DNA of 64,000 nucleotides. Origin: Phenylobacterium montanum. Lineage in GTDB: Bacteria; Pseudomonadota; Alphaproteobacteria; Caulobacterales; Caulobacteraceae. Numbering within the stretch: position 1 is the stretch's first letter; every line of letters starts with the position of its first letter. Made by a program: the position numbers and the translations under genes. The stretch is from the NCBI RefSeq assembly GCF_018135625.1, contig NZ_CP073078.1, forward strand, positions 1,724,001-1,788,000, written 5' to 3'. Positions 7,765 through 17,154 of this stretch are shown here, piece after piece. Below the pieces are notes generated by a model. The model ran no database searches and had not been told where the DNA came from. It saw only the letters and a list, made by a program, of their open reading frames with translations.

Positions 7765-8378
7765 GCGCGAACCAGCAACTGCTGGCCCGCTGGACCCCCT
7801 TTGCGGACGGCATCGCGGCCCTGCTCCATCCTCATGTCGAGGTGGTGGTGCATGACCTGTCCACCCAGACCGTGGTCCACATCGCCAACAACCTCTCCAA
7901 GCGCTCGCTGGGCGACGAATCCGCCCTGGACGAGATCGAGTTCGATCCGGACGAACAGGTGATCGGCCCCTATGGCAAGGTGAACTGGGATGGCTCGATG
8001 ATGCGCTCGGTCAGCATCGTCGCCCGGGACGACGCAGGCGCGCCGATCGGCCTCGTCTGCGTCAATCTGGACATCTCGGTGTTCGAGCGCGCCAAGGCCG
8101 CGCTTTCCCTGTTTCTTGGGGAAGCCCCGCTGCCGCAACAGCCGGAAAAGCTGTTCCGCGACGACTGGCAGGAGCGGATCAACATCTTCCTCAACACTTG
8201 GCTGGCCGAGCGCGGCCAGACCCTGGCCGCCCTGGACCGGCGCGAGAAGAAGGCCCTGGTCGAGGCCCTGTTCGCCGAGGGCGCCTTCAGGGGCAGGAGC
8301 GCCGCGCCCTATGTCGCTGAGGTGCTGGGCCTCTCCCGCGCCACGGTGTTCAACCATCTGAAGGCGCTGAGAGGCTGA
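7761..8378 (+). CDS. DauR/YheO-type PAS-HTH transcriptional regulator
   Basis: A 205-residue regulator with an N-terminal YheO-like PAS domain (LLHPHVEVVVHDL near residues 20-32; a long ligand-binding segment to about 115) and a C-terminal HTH_22 domain (EKKALVEALFAEGAF then VAEVLGLSRATVFNHLKAL). This architecture is that of DauR, the D-arginine-utilisation repressor. I place the start at TTG 7761, which overlaps the aminotransferase TGA (TTGA) and gives a correct-length PAS domain; no other start lies nearby. It probably controls its own operon in response to an amino acid. The operator may be the repeat at 5603-5623. Confidence 0.85.
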   Translation: MSANQQLLARWTPFADGIAALLHPHVEVVVHDLSTQTVVHIANNLSKRSLGDESALDEIEFDPDEQVIGPYGKVNWDGSMMRSVSIVARDDAGAPIGLVCVNLDISVFERAKAALSLFLGEAPLPQQPEKLFRDDWQERINIFLNTWLAERGQTLAALDRREKKALVEALFAEGAFRGRSAAPYVAEVLGLSRATVFNHLKALRG

Positions 8379-8441
8379 GAGGCGTTGCCGTAGATCGATC
8401 CGTGTAGTCTCCTTGGGCTAAGACAGGGAGGGCGACCGGCG

Positions 8442-9422
8442 ATGTCGGTGAAGCTTCAACCGCAGGAGAACCGCAGCGGCGATGCGAAGATTGCGCGCCA
8501 GGGCTTCGGCCGCGTGCGGACTGACCCGCCACCGCCGGCCTTCGATCCGGAACGCGAGCGGGAGGCGGCCTGCGCCTTCTTCGAACGCTTCGGCTATGTG
8601 GTGCTGCGGGCTTGCCTGACGCCGGCTGAGCTGGCCCAGCTGAACGGCTTCTGCGACCGCACCCAGGCCGAGCGGCCAGAAGCCTGGGGCCTGGGCGAAC
8701 GGCGCAAGCCGCATCATCGCGAACAGGGCCTGATCTTTTCCCAACCCCTGCTCGACCACCCCGAACTCGATCGCTACACGCGCCACCCGCGCTCGTTCGG
8801 GGTCGTGGCGCAGCTCCTGGGCGGCGAGGACAGGGCCCGCTTCTCAGAGTTCAATTTTCGCGAGACGCCGGAAGACGCCGGGGCTGGCGCAATGAACTTC
8901 CACCATGACGCCGTGCGGGACGACCGGCTCACGCGCACCCCCTACATGCCCTGCGACTGGCTGTGCGCCATCCACTACCTGACCGATGTGGAGCCGGGCA
9001 CGCCGGCCTTCTGCGTCGTGCCGGGCAGCAACCGCTACGCCAGCCTGAAGGCGGCCTTCGAGGGGCTGGGCGAGGCCTATGCCGAGGTTCCGCTCTATGG
9101 CCCGGCGGGGACTTGCGTGCTCTACGACACCGCGACCTTCCACACCCGGCTGGACGGCGACGGGCGCCAGATGCGGCGGACCTGGCACCAGTACTACGCT
9201 CGCGGCGGCTGGCTGCGCAGCGCCTTGCCGACCACGGACCGCTATGTCCGCGCGCCTTCGCCCGTGCTGACCGACTGGAACCTGTTCCCGCAGCGGCTGG
9301 CCATGAGCCCGGACCCGGCCACACGCCTGTTCTTCTCGCACTGGAACACCGCCCAGGGCGAGTGGGCCGCCAGCGGCTTCGATCCCGAAGTGCGCAAGGC
9401 CATGCCGCGAGGAGAACAGTAG
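8442..9422 (+). CDS. phytanoyl-CoA dioxygenase (PhyH) family protein
   Basis: A 326-residue non-haem Fe(II)/2-oxoglutarate oxygenase-like protein. The facial triad is suggested by FHHDAVRDD (His and Asp, about residues 150-156) and a distal His in FHTRLDGDGRQMRRTWHQYY. The acyl-lipid or secondary-metabolite substrate cannot be read from the sequence. It stands alone, 63 bases after the DauR-like gene and 230 bases before the sensor kinase, with a weak GGGAGGGC ribosome site upstream. The call is at family level only. Confidence 0.82.
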   Translation: MSVKLQPQENRSGDAKIARQGFGRVRTDPPPPAFDPEREREAACAFFERFGYVVLRACLTPAELAQLNGFCDRTQAERPEAWGLGERRKPHHREQGLIFSQPLLDHPELDRYTRHPRSFGVVAQLLGGEDRARFSEFNFRETPEDAGAGAMNFHHDAVRDDRLTRTPYMPCDWLCAIHYLTDVEPGTPAFCVVPGSNRYASLKAAFEGLGEAYAEVPLYGPAGTCVLYDTATFHTRLDGDGRQMRRTWHQYYARGGWLRSALPTTDRYVRAPSPVLTDWNLFPQRLAMSPDPATRLFFSHWNTAQGEWAASGFDPEVRKAMPRGEQ

Positions 9423-9652
9423 GCTGAGGTGCTGAAGGCCGGGCGCGAGCGCGGCTGCAAATCCGGCTCGGGTGTTGGCAGCCACGGCCATTTTTCAACC
9501 CTTGCCAATTGGCGGCGAATTCAGATCGCGCCCGCCGCGCCGATTGGTCGCAATTGCAAATACGAGCGATTTGCTTCGCCGAGGACTAAGGTCCGACTCG
9601 CCGGGGGCGGCGAATAAGTGGCAGGGCCCGCCCCGGCGAGCGGCAGGGCGGC

Positions 9653-12031
9653 ATGAAGCCAGTTCAGTCTATCGGCTCTCGCGTTCAGCTCGTCGTCGGC
9701 GTTCTGGCCGCCGTGCTGGCGGCGTTTTGCGTGATGGCGGCGTGGCGTGCGGAACAGCGCCGCGAACAGGCCGACCGCGTGGTCCGGGTGACCGAGGCTT
9801 CGCGCGTGATCTTTGCGTTCATGAACAACGCGCGCCTGGAGCGCGGCACATACGTGCTGGGCTTTTCGGAAGACGCTCGGCCTACGCCGGACGAGATCCG
9901 CTATCGCGCCGACCTGCGCGCGCGCAACGCCAAGGGCTTTGCAGCCACGATCAAGGCTCTGCGCGGCCTGTCGAGCCAGGGCCAGTCCTACGGCCTCCAG
10001 ACCATCGAGCAGCGCTGGTCTGCAGTCTCTGCTCTGAGGGACGCGGCCGCCGCCGCGTTGCAGGCGCCCCCGGGACGCCGCCCCGCCGACCTGTCGAACC
10101 CGTGGTTCGCCACCGTTACCGCACTGACCGATGCGCTCGATGCGACCAGCGGACAGCTTGCGGCCGAGGTGAGCCGGGACGATCCGATGATCGCCCGCAT
10201 GATGAACGTCGGCCGCATGGCCTGGTCGGTGCGAGACGCGGTCGGCACCGACATGGTCATGCAGGCCCGGGCCAACACCGGCCGCGCGCTGACGCCTGAG
10301 CAGCAGAGCGCCTTTGACACCATGGTCGGCCGCATCGACGCGCCCTGGCGGCTCTTGAAGGACTACGCCGGGGTCGACGCCTCGCCGCGGCTACAGGCGG
10401 CCATCGCCAAGGCCGACGAAGCCTATTTCAATGTAGACCGGGCCCGTCGGAGCAAAATCCTGGCCGCCTTCGCCGCCGGCCAGCGTTCGCCCTTCGAGAC
10501 GCACAAGAACATGCAGGCCGACACTGTCGCGCTCGACAGTCTGATGGGCGTAGCCGGAACGGCGTTCGACCTCGCCGCCGAGCGCGCGGCGAGCCAGGCG
10601 GCCTCAGCCGAGCAGGAATTCTACGAGGCGCTGGCGATCATGGTGCTGGTGATCATGATCGGCGCCCTCGCCTGTCTGTTCGTCAACCTGCAGGTGCTTA
10701 GGCCGATCGACCGCATCACCCGGGCCACGCGCGAGGTCGCGAAGGGCGACCTGGCCCTGGCCGTCCCCGGGGTCGGGCGCTCGGACGAGGTCGGCGAACT
10801 GGCGCGGGCGCTGAGCGTGTTCCAGGCCAACGCCCTGGCCAAGCTGAAGGCCGACGAGGACCTGCTGGCCAGCCGGGTGGCCCAGGAGACCGCCGAGGCC
10901 GCCGCCGTCGCCAAGGCCCAGTTCCTGGCCAATATGAGCCACGAGATCCGCACGCCCCTGACCGCCGTGATCGGCTTCGCCGGCCTGCTCGATCGTTCCA
11001 GCGCCCTGCCGGAGCGCGAGCACGGCCACGTCCGCCGCATCGTCGGCGCAGGCCAGGCCTTGCTCAGCCTGGTCGACGACATCCTCGACGTCTCGCGCAT
11101 CGAGTCGGGACGCGTGCAACTCAATCCTGGCCCCACCGGGCTGGAGGACTTTCTTGCTGACGCCCTGGCCCTGGTCGGCCAGGAGGCGGAACGCAAGGGG
11201 CTGGAGCTGCGGCTCGACCTGCCCGCCGAGGCGCCGCGGTGGGTTCATATCGACCCCGACCGCACCCGGCAGGTGCTGCTGAACCTGGTCGGCAACGCGA
11301 TCAAGTTCACCGAGCACGGCCGCATCGTCGTCGCCGTCGGCTATTGGGGCGCGCAGGGCGGGTTCCTGAGGATCGCGGTCAAGGACACCGGCGTCGGGGT
11401 GGCGCCCGCCGACGCGGCCCGCCTTTTCCAGCGGTTCTCCCAGGCCGACGAGTCCAACACCCGCCGCTACGGCGGGGCGGGGCTGGGCCTGGCGATCGCC
11501 AAGGGCCTGGTCGAGTTGATGGGCGGCCAGATCGGCGTCGAGAGCGCCGAAGGCGTCGGCTCGACCTTCTGGTTCACCGTCGCTGCGCCGGTCGCGGATG
11601 CGCCGACCGCCCAGGCCGCAGCGATTGAAGAGCCCGATCCCGAACTCGCTCCCATGCGCATCCTGCTGGTCGACGACGTGACCAACAACCGCGACTTGGT
11701 GGCGACCATGCTCTCGCCCTTCGACATCGAGATCGTCGAAGCGGTCGATGGAGCCGAGGCGGTCAGGGCCGCCGATCGGTCCCGCTTCGACCTGATCCTG
11801 ATGGACCTGCAGATGCCCCGAATGGACGGCCTGGCGGCGACCCAGGCGATCCGTGCGCGGTCGATCCGCAACCAGGCGACGCCGATCCTGGCCCTCAGCG
11901 CCAATGTGCTGCCCGAACAGGTCGCCGCCTGCAAACGGGCCGGGATGAACGACCACATCGCCAAGCCGGTCAATCTGGAGGATCTGGTCGGCAAGATCGA
12001 AACCTGGACCGCTACGGCGGAGGCCCGCTAG
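9653..12031 (+). CDS. hybrid sensor histidine kinase with C-terminal receiver domain
   Basis: A 792-residue membrane protein. TM1 is at about residues 12-31, followed by a periplasmic helical sensor region to about 323, TM2 at about 324-346 and HAMP at about 347-400. HisKA has phospho-acceptor His430 in NMSHEIRTPL. HATPase_c has the N box LNLVGNAIKFTEHG and G boxes DTGVGVA and YGGAGLGLAIAKGLVELMGG. A receiver domain starts at about residue 668 (ILLVDDVTNN) with phospho-acceptor Asp718 in LMDLQMPRMDG and Lys in HIAKPV. No HPt or response-regulator gene is adjacent, so the phosphorelay partner is elsewhere. The signal is unknown; the periplasmic helices resemble four-helix-bundle sensors. Confidence 0.95.
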   Translation: MKPVQSIGSRVQLVVGVLAAVLAAFCVMAAWRAEQRREQADRVVRVTEASRVIFAFMNNARLERGTYVLGFSEDARPTPDEIRYRADLRARNAKGFAATIKALRGLSSQGQSYGLQTIEQRWSAVSALRDAAAAALQAPPGRRPADLSNPWFATVTALTDALDATSGQLAAEVSRDDPMIARMMNVGRMAWSVRDAVGTDMVMQARANTGRALTPEQQSAFDTMVGRIDAPWRLLKDYAGVDASPRLQAAIAKADEAYFNVDRARRSKILAAFAAGQRSPFETHKNMQADTVALDSLMGVAGTAFDLAAERAASQAASAEQEFYEALAIMVLVIMIGALACLFVNLQVLRPIDRITRATREVAKGDLALAVPGVGRSDEVGELARALSVFQANALAKLKADEDLLASRVAQETAEAAAVAKAQFLANMSHEIRTPLTAVIGFAGLLDRSSALPEREHGHVRRIVGAGQALLSLVDDILDVSRIESGRVQLNPGPTGLEDFLADALALVGQEAERKGLELRLDLPAEAPRWVHIDPDRTRQVLLNLVGNAIKFTEHGRIVVAVGYWGAQGGFLRIAVKDTGVGVAPADAARLFQRFSQADESNTRRYGGAGLGLAIAKGLVELMGGQIGVESAEGVGSTFWFTVAAPVADAPTAQAAAIEEPDPELAPMRILLVDDVTNNRDLVATMLSPFDIEIVEAVDGAEAVRAADRSRFDLILMDLQMPRMDGLAATQAIRARSIRNQATPILALSANVLPEQVAACKRAGMNDHIAKPVNLEDLVGKIETWTATAEAR

Positions 12032-12129
12032 GCCCGGCGCGGCCGGTTGGCCTCGGCAGGGTCGAATGAGTATAGTCGCGCTCGTTCCACGATAGGCCCG
12101 CCTAGAGGCCGAGGGACGGAGGCGAGGCC

Positions 12130-13827
12130 ATGACTGCGAGCACCACCAGCCGGCGCGCGTTCCTGGGCGGGGCGGCGGCCCTGCTTCCGGCCCTGGCGCG
12201 GGCCCAGAACCTCGACCCGAGAAGCGCCGACAGCGTGGTGCTGAACGCCCGGGTGCTGACCGTCGACAAGGGGTTGCCCAAGGCCGAGGCCTTCGCCGTT
12301 CGCGGCGGCCGCTTCATCGCCGTCGGCCGCTCGGAGGACATCAAGGGCCTGGTCGGTCCGGGAACCCAGGTGCTCGACGCCAAGGGCATGGCCGTCGTCC
12401 CGGGCTTCATCGACTGCCACAACCACGCGCCCGGCGAGGAGCTGCTCTACGAGGTCCTGGTCGGCAATCCGTACGAAGTCGAGTTCGTCACCATCGACAG
12501 CATCATCGGCAAGCTGCGCGAGCGGGCTGCCAAGACCCCGCCGGGCTTCTGGGTCGAGGGCTTTTTCCACGACGACACCAAGCTGAAGAGCGACCGGCCG
12601 CTGAACCGCCACGACCTGGACCAGGTCTCGTCCCAGCATCCTGTGATGGTGCATCACCGGGGCGGCCATACCGTATTCGTCAATTCCAAGGCGCTGGACC
12701 TGGCCGGGATCACCAAAGCGACCCCAAATCCCTTTGGCGGCACCTACGACCACGGGCCGGACGGAGAGCTGAACGGGCGGGTCACCGACCTGGCCGACCG
12801 TGTGTTCTATCGCGTAGGCCAGCGGCCGAGCTTTACCGCGGCGGAAACCGCCGAGCGGGCGCGGGCCGGTCTGGCGCACATCTCCAGGCAGTTCGTGCGA
12901 TACGGCCTGACCAGCGTGCACCACGAGGCGGGCGACCTTTCCGCCCTGCAGGAAATCCGCGCCCGCGGCGATCTCCTGCACCGGGTTAGCTACGAGGCCG
13001 ACGACGCCGGCGTCGACCGGCTGATCGCCGAAGGGGTCAGGAGCGGCTTCGGCGACGAGTGGCTGCGTTTCGGCGCCACCTTCGAGCACCTGGTCGACGG
13101 TTCGTTCTCGGAGCGGACCATGGCCCTCTCGACGCCCTATCCGGGCTCGAACCCGCCCTATCGCGGCAATGTCACCCAGACCCAGGAGGACCTGAACGCC
13201 TGGATCGAGAAGGTCTGGCGGGCGGGTGTCCAGGTGAACTGCCACGCCAACGGCGATGTGGCCATCGGCATGTACCTGACCGCCTGCGAGCGGGCGCAGC
13301 AGCTGTTTCCGCGTGCGGACGCCAGGCCCAAGATCACCCACTGCACCCTGGTCAATGACGACCTGATCCGCCGCATCAAGGCGGCCGGCGCGGTCCCGGC
13401 GGTGTTCTCCACCTACCCCTACTACAATTCCGACAAGTTCAAGTTCTATGGCGAGGCGATGCTGGAGCACTGCATCGCCATCCGACAGATGCTGGACGCG
13501 GGCGTGGTGGTGGCGGCCGGCTCGGACTTCCCGCCGGGGCCGTTCTCGCCGCTGATGGCGCTGCAGGCCATGGTCACGCGCACCGGCTGGGACGGCAAGA
13601 CCTGGGGCGCGAACCAGCGGGTCAGCGTGGAGGAGGCCTTGCGCGTCCACACCCTGAACGGCGCCTACAATTCCGGCGAGGAGGCGATCAAGGGCTCGAT
13701 CACCCCCGGCAAGCTGGCCGACTACGTGGTGCTGGCCGACAGCCCGGCCGAGGTCGATCCAGCGAAGATCAAGGACATCGAGATCGTGCGCACTGTGACC
13801 GGCGGGGTGGCGCGGTATCAGGCATAG
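12130..13827 (+). CDS. Tat-exported amidohydrolase (YtcJ/amidohydrolase-3 type)
   Basis: A 565-residue metal-dependent amidohydrolase. The N-terminus has a twin-arginine signal, TSRRAFLGGAAALL with cleavage near ALARAQ, so the folded enzyme is expected in the periplasm. Metal-site features include GFIDCHNHAPG (about residues 95-105), the conserved NCHANGD (about 374-380), HCTLV and AAGSDFPPG with the final Asp. The C-terminal composite domain shows TLNGAY and GSITPGKLADYVVL. Length and motifs match the YtcJ-like family, whose substrates are mostly unknown. It converges with the NUDIX gene, with a 10-base tail overlap. Confidence 0.9.
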   Translation: MTASTTSRRAFLGGAAALLPALARAQNLDPRSADSVVLNARVLTVDKGLPKAEAFAVRGGRFIAVGRSEDIKGLVGPGTQVLDAKGMAVVPGFIDCHNHAPGEELLYEVLVGNPYEVEFVTIDSIIGKLRERAAKTPPGFWVEGFFHDDTKLKSDRPLNRHDLDQVSSQHPVMVHHRGGHTVFVNSKALDLAGITKATPNPFGGTYDHGPDGELNGRVTDLADRVFYRVGQRPSFTAAETAERARAGLAHISRQFVRYGLTSVHHEAGDLSALQEIRARGDLLHRVSYEADDAGVDRLIAEGVRSGFGDEWLRFGATFEHLVDGSFSERTMALSTPYPGSNPPYRGNVTQTQEDLNAWIEKVWRAGVQVNCHANGDVAIGMYLTACERAQQLFPRADARPKITHCTLVNDDLIRRIKAAGAVPAVFSTYPYYNSDKFKFYGEAMLEHCIAIRQMLDAGVVVAAGSDFPPGPFSPLMALQAMVTRTGWDGKTWGANQRVSVEEALRVHTLNGAYNSGEEAIKGSITPGKLADYVVLADSPAEVDPAKIKDIEIVRTVTGGVARYQA

Positions 13828-14306
13828 GCGCCGAAGCGCCAGGCCCAGTAGTTGCGCAGGGTCCGGACGATGGGGTTGGCGGCCTGGACGGCGCCGAAGT
13901 CACGGATCAGGCGGCGCAGGCTCGGCTCGGCCACCAGGCCGGCCGCCTCCTTGTAAGGAAACCAGCGGGCGGTGCGCTCCCCCTGCTCCTTGAAATCCTC
14001 CACCCGCTCCTCGACGCGGAACGGAAACACGATCACCTGGATGGACTTGGACTGCTCTTTCTTCAGGCGCTTGAGGTAGTGGTAGGAGCCGATCGGCCGC
14101 TGGGCGATCTCGCCGATCAGGCCGGCCTCTTCCGCCGCCTCGACCGCCGCCGCCTCCTGGGGGCTGAGCCCGCCCATCGGCCAGCCCTTGGGGATCACCC
14201 AGCGCCCGGTGTCGCGGGAGGTGATCAGCATGACCTCGACCCGCCGCCCCTCCAGGCGATAGGGCAAGGCCGCGTACTGGATGCCGGTGACCTTGAACGG
14301 CTTCAC
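13818..14306 (-). CDS. NUDIX hydrolase (DIPP-like)
   Basis: A 162-residue NUDIX protein. The catalytic region reads RWVIPKGWPMGGLSP then EAAAVEAAEEAGL. This is the alphaproteobacterial IPKGWP variant of the Nudix box, in which the usual Arg of RE is Val but the EE-x-G core remains. Related proteins hydrolyse diphosphoinositol polyphosphates, diadenosine polyphosphates or other X-linked nucleoside diphosphates. The GTG start at 14306 overlaps the TGA of the phosphate transporter gene (GTGA), so it is translated as the third gene of the DUF47-PiT operon. That fits a role tied to phosphate metabolism. Confidence 0.85.
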   Translation of the reverse strand: MKPFKVTGIQYAALPYRLEGRRVEVMLITSRDTGRWVIPKGWPMGGLSPQEAAAVEAAEEAGLIGEIAQRPIGSYHYLKRLKKEQSKSIQVIVFPFRVEERVEDFKEQGERTARWFPYKEAAGLVAEPSLRRLIRDFGAVQAANPIVRTLRNYWAWRFGAYA

Positions 14307-15298
14307 TGGAACACCGATCCGCCGACCGCGTAGAGCAGGGCGGCCACGAGCCCGGCCATGGGCATGGTGATGATCCAGGCGGTGACGATGCCCCGCGCCA
14401 CGCCCCAGCGCACGGCCGAGGTGCGGCGCGCCGCGCCGACGCCAACGATGGCCCCGGTGATGGTGTGGGTGGTCGAAACCGGGATACCGAGGGAATTGGC
14501 CATATAGAGCGTGATGGCCCCGCCAGTCTCCGCGCAGAAACCCTGCATCGGGCTCAGCCGAGTGATCTTCGAGCCCATGGTGTGCACGATCCGCCAGCCT
14601 CCGCTCAGCGTGCCGAGAGCCATGGCCGCCTGACAGGCCAGCACCACCCAAAGTGGCACCTGGAACGCGCCGTGACCACCCTGATGGACGTAGAGCAGGA
14701 CCGCAATGATGCCCATGGTCTTCTGCGCGTCGTTGCCGCCGTGACCCAGCGAATAGGCGGCTGCCGAGAAGAACTGCAGGATACGGAACAGCCGATCCAC
14801 GGCCGCTGGCCGCGAGCGCACGAACAGCCAGGTGACCAGGCCTACCAGCACCAGGGCCAGCAGGAAGCCGAGCAGGGGCGAGACCACCACGCCAGCAGCA
14901 GTCTTGCCCACCCCCGCCCAGACGATCGCCTTCAACCCGCCCTTGGCCAGGCCCGCGCCGATCAGGCCGCCGACCAGGGCGTGGGACGAGGACGAGGGGA
15001 TGCCGGCGAGCCAGGTGACGATATTCCAGACGATGGCGCCGCCGAGCGCCCCGAATATCAGCCGGTCGGTGACCAGGCTGACCGAGATGATGCCCGAGCC
15101 GATCGTATGGGCCACATGCAGGCCGAAGAACAGGAAGGCGACGAAGTTGAAGAAGGCGGCCCAGACCACCGCCCAGCCGGGCTTGAGGACCCGGGTCGAG
15201 ACGATGGTGGCGATCGAATTGGCGGCGTCGTGCAGGCCGTTCAGGAAGTCGAACGACAGGGCGACGGCGATCAGCAGCCAGAGGGTGAGCGAGGTCAA
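14303..15298 (-). CDS. PiT-family inorganic phosphate transporter
   Basis: A 331-residue polytopic membrane protein with the PiT signature FLNGLHDAANSIATIVSTRVL near the N-terminus and the repeated signature AYSLGHGGNDAQKTMGI in the second half. It carries out low-affinity, cation-coupled phosphate (or metal-phosphate) uptake across the inner membrane. The DUF47 (PhoU-like) gene lies immediately upstream, which is the classical pairing for pit operons, and the NUDIX gene overlaps downstream. No Pho-box-like repeat is obvious in front of the operon. Confidence 0.93.
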   Translation of the reverse strand: MTSLTLWLLIAVALSFDFLNGLHDAANSIATIVSTRVLKPGWAVVWAAFFNFVAFLFFGLHVAHTIGSGIISVSLVTDRLIFGALGGAIVWNIVTWLAGIPSSSSHALVGGLIGAGLAKGGLKAIVWAGVGKTAAGVVVSPLLGFLLALVLVGLVTWLFVRSRPAAVDRLFRILQFFSAAAYSLGHGGNDAQKTMGIIAVLLYVHQGGHGAFQVPLWVVLACQAAMALGTLSGGWRIVHTMGSKITRLSPMQGFCAETGGAITLYMANSLGIPVSTTHTITGAIVGVGAARRTSAVRWGVARGIVTAWIITMPMAGLVAALLYAVGGSVFQ

Positions 15299-15314
15299 TT
15301 AAGCCGCCCCGCCG

Positions 15315-15953
15315 TCAGAGATGCTCGATCAGGATGCCGCTGATCCCGTTCGATACGTCCTCGAACCGGTCGAGCACCTTTTCCAGGTGGTCGAACACCT
15401 CGGCCCCGGCGATGAAGTCCATCGGGCGGTTCTGCGAGGCCTTGAACAGGGCGCGCATGCCCTGGTCGTAGATCTCGTCCGAGCGGTTCTCGATACGGGT
15501 CACCGCCTCGGCGATGGCGTTCAGCTGGGCGGCGTTGCGGCGCATGTTGCGCAACAACTCCACCCCTTCGAGGGTCAGATAGGCCGCCTGGATGGCGAGG
15601 TCGCCCAGCTCGCGCATCTCCGGGCTGAATTCGGTCATGTCGAACAGCATGATCGACTTGGCGGTCTTCTGCATCTGGTCGATGGCGTCGTCGAGCGAGG
15701 TGGTCAGGTCACGGATGTCGCTGCGATCGAACGGGGTGACGAAGGTGCGGCGGATCTCGAGAAACACGGCGCGGGCGATCTCGTCCGCCGCCGCCTCGTG
15801 CCGCACGATGTCAGCGCAGGCTCCCGGGACGGCGTCGCCGCCGTTCAGGAGATTGCGCAGCGCCTCCGCGCCCTGGACCAACTGCCGGGCATGATCGATG
15901 AAATGATCGAAAAAGCCGTGCTCACGCGGCAAAAGAGCCTGAAACCAGCGCAT
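15315..15953 (-). CDS. DUF47 family PhoU-like Pit accessory protein
   Basis: A 212-residue helical protein of the DUF47/TIGR00153 family, distantly PhoU-like. It starts MRWFQALLPREHGFFDHFIDH and has regularly spaced acidic helices (DEIARAVFLEIRRTFVTPFDRSD and ENRSDEIYDQGMRALF) typical of the family. It probably regulates or stabilises the PiT transporter encoded 16 bases downstream in the same direction. It is the first gene of the DUF47-PiT-NUDIX operon. Confidence 0.92.
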   Translation of the reverse strand: MRWFQALLPREHGFFDHFIDHARQLVQGAEALRNLLNGGDAVPGACADIVRHEAAADEIARAVFLEIRRTFVTPFDRSDIRDLTTSLDDAIDQMQKTAKSIMLFDMTEFSPEMRELGDLAIQAAYLTLEGVELLRNMRRNAAQLNAIAEAVTRIENRSDEIYDQGMRALFKASQNRPMDFIAGAEVFDHLEKVLDRFEDVSNGISGILIEHL

Positions 15954-16042
15954 TCAACCCGCCTCCCTGCCGCTGGATATAGACTCGACTCACGCGCTGG
16001 CGAGCACTTTTTATCCGTGTGCGGCGTTTTCGCCGCAGGCCG

Positions 16043-17044
16043 TCAGAACTCCAGGCATATCTTGCCGAAATGGCGCTGGGCGATCTGGTGCTCGAAGGCG
16101 GCGGCGATCCCCTCCAGCGGGAAGCTTCGGTCGATCACCGGACGAATGCCGGTCGCCTCGACCGCGGCGATCATTTCCCGCTGCTCCTGCTTGGAGCCCA
16201 CCGTCACCCCCTTGATGGTGATGTTCTTGGCCATCACCGTGGCGGTCGAGATCTCGCCCGCCCAGCCGGCCAGGACGCCGATCAGCGAGATATGGCCTCC
16301 GAGCCGTGCGGCGGTGATCGACTGGCTCATGGTCCCGGCCCCGCCGATCTCGACCACCGCATCGACCCCGCCCTTCGACCAGGCGGCTGCGGCCCGGCCC
16401 CACTCGGGCTCTTCCTTGTAGTTGATCAGGTGATCGGCCCCCAGCGCCTTCAGCCTGGCCAGCTTTTCGGCCGAGGAGGAGGTGGCGACCACCCGGGCGC
16501 CCATGGCCTTGGCCAGCTGCAGGGCGAAGATCGAGACCCCGCCGGTGCCCTGGGTCAGCACCACGTCGCCGGGTTTGATCCGCGCCTCGACCACCAGGGC
16601 CCGCCACGCGGTCAGCGCCGCGCAGGGCAAGGTGGCGGCCTCGGCGAAGGACCAGCCTTCGGGCTGGCGGGTGAAGGCTTCGGCCGGCATGGCCACCAGC
16701 TCGGCGGCAAAGCCGTCCGCGCCGTCCCCCGGGACCGCCGCCATGCGCTCAACTGCGGGCAGCCCGGCCTCCCAGTGGGGGAAGAAGGTCGAGAGGACCT
16801 TGTCGCCGGGTTTGAAGACGGAGACGCCAGCCCCGACCTCGACCACCTCGCCGGCGCCGTCGGACATGGGGATGCGGCCGTCGGGCGTCTTGATGATCCC
16901 GGCGACCACCGCATAGTCGTGGAAGTTCAGCGAGCTGGCGCGCACCCGCACCAGCACCTCGCCCGGCCCCGGCCGAGGGTCCGGACGCTCCTCGATGACG
17001 ATCTTGTCCAGCCCGCCGGGGGCCTTCAGGGCGGCGACTTTCAT
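16043..17044 (-). CDS. MDR-superfamily NAD(P)-dependent alcohol dehydrogenase / quinone oxidoreductase
   Basis: A 333-residue medium-chain dehydrogenase/reductase. The N-terminal catalytic fold shows RVRASSLNFHDYAVVAG and the GAGEVVEVG loop. The cofactor domain shows TQGTGGVSIFALQLAKAMGARV (about 165-186), then SSSAEKLARLKALGAD, which favours NADP(H). The Cys/His catalytic-zinc set of true alcohol dehydrogenases is not evident, so a zinc-independent reductase is likelier. It lies between the phosphate operon and a GST gene, both on the same strand but with gaps of about 90-110 bases. The substrate is unknown. Confidence 0.87.
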   Translation of the reverse strand: MKVAALKAPGGLDKIVIEERPDPRPGPGEVLVRVRASSLNFHDYAVVAGIIKTPDGRIPMSDGAGEVVEVGAGVSVFKPGDKVLSTFFPHWEAGLPAVERMAAVPGDGADGFAAELVAMPAEAFTRQPEGWSFAEAATLPCAALTAWRALVVEARIKPGDVVLTQGTGGVSIFALQLAKAMGARVVATSSSAEKLARLKALGADHLINYKEEPEWGRAAAAWSKGGVDAVVEIGGAGTMSQSITAARLGGHISLIGVLAGWAGEISTATVMAKNITIKGVTVGSKQEQREMIAAVEATGIRPVIDRSFPLEGIAAAFEHQIAQRHFGKICLEF

Positions 17045-17154
17045 CCGGGATCCTCCTGCGGCGTGGGAGCGCCTTTGCTTGTCGGCTCAGTCGAACAGCC
17101 CCCACGGCCCGTGGCAATTCCCCTGCCGTTACGGCGATCCCGGCTTTATGCGCC

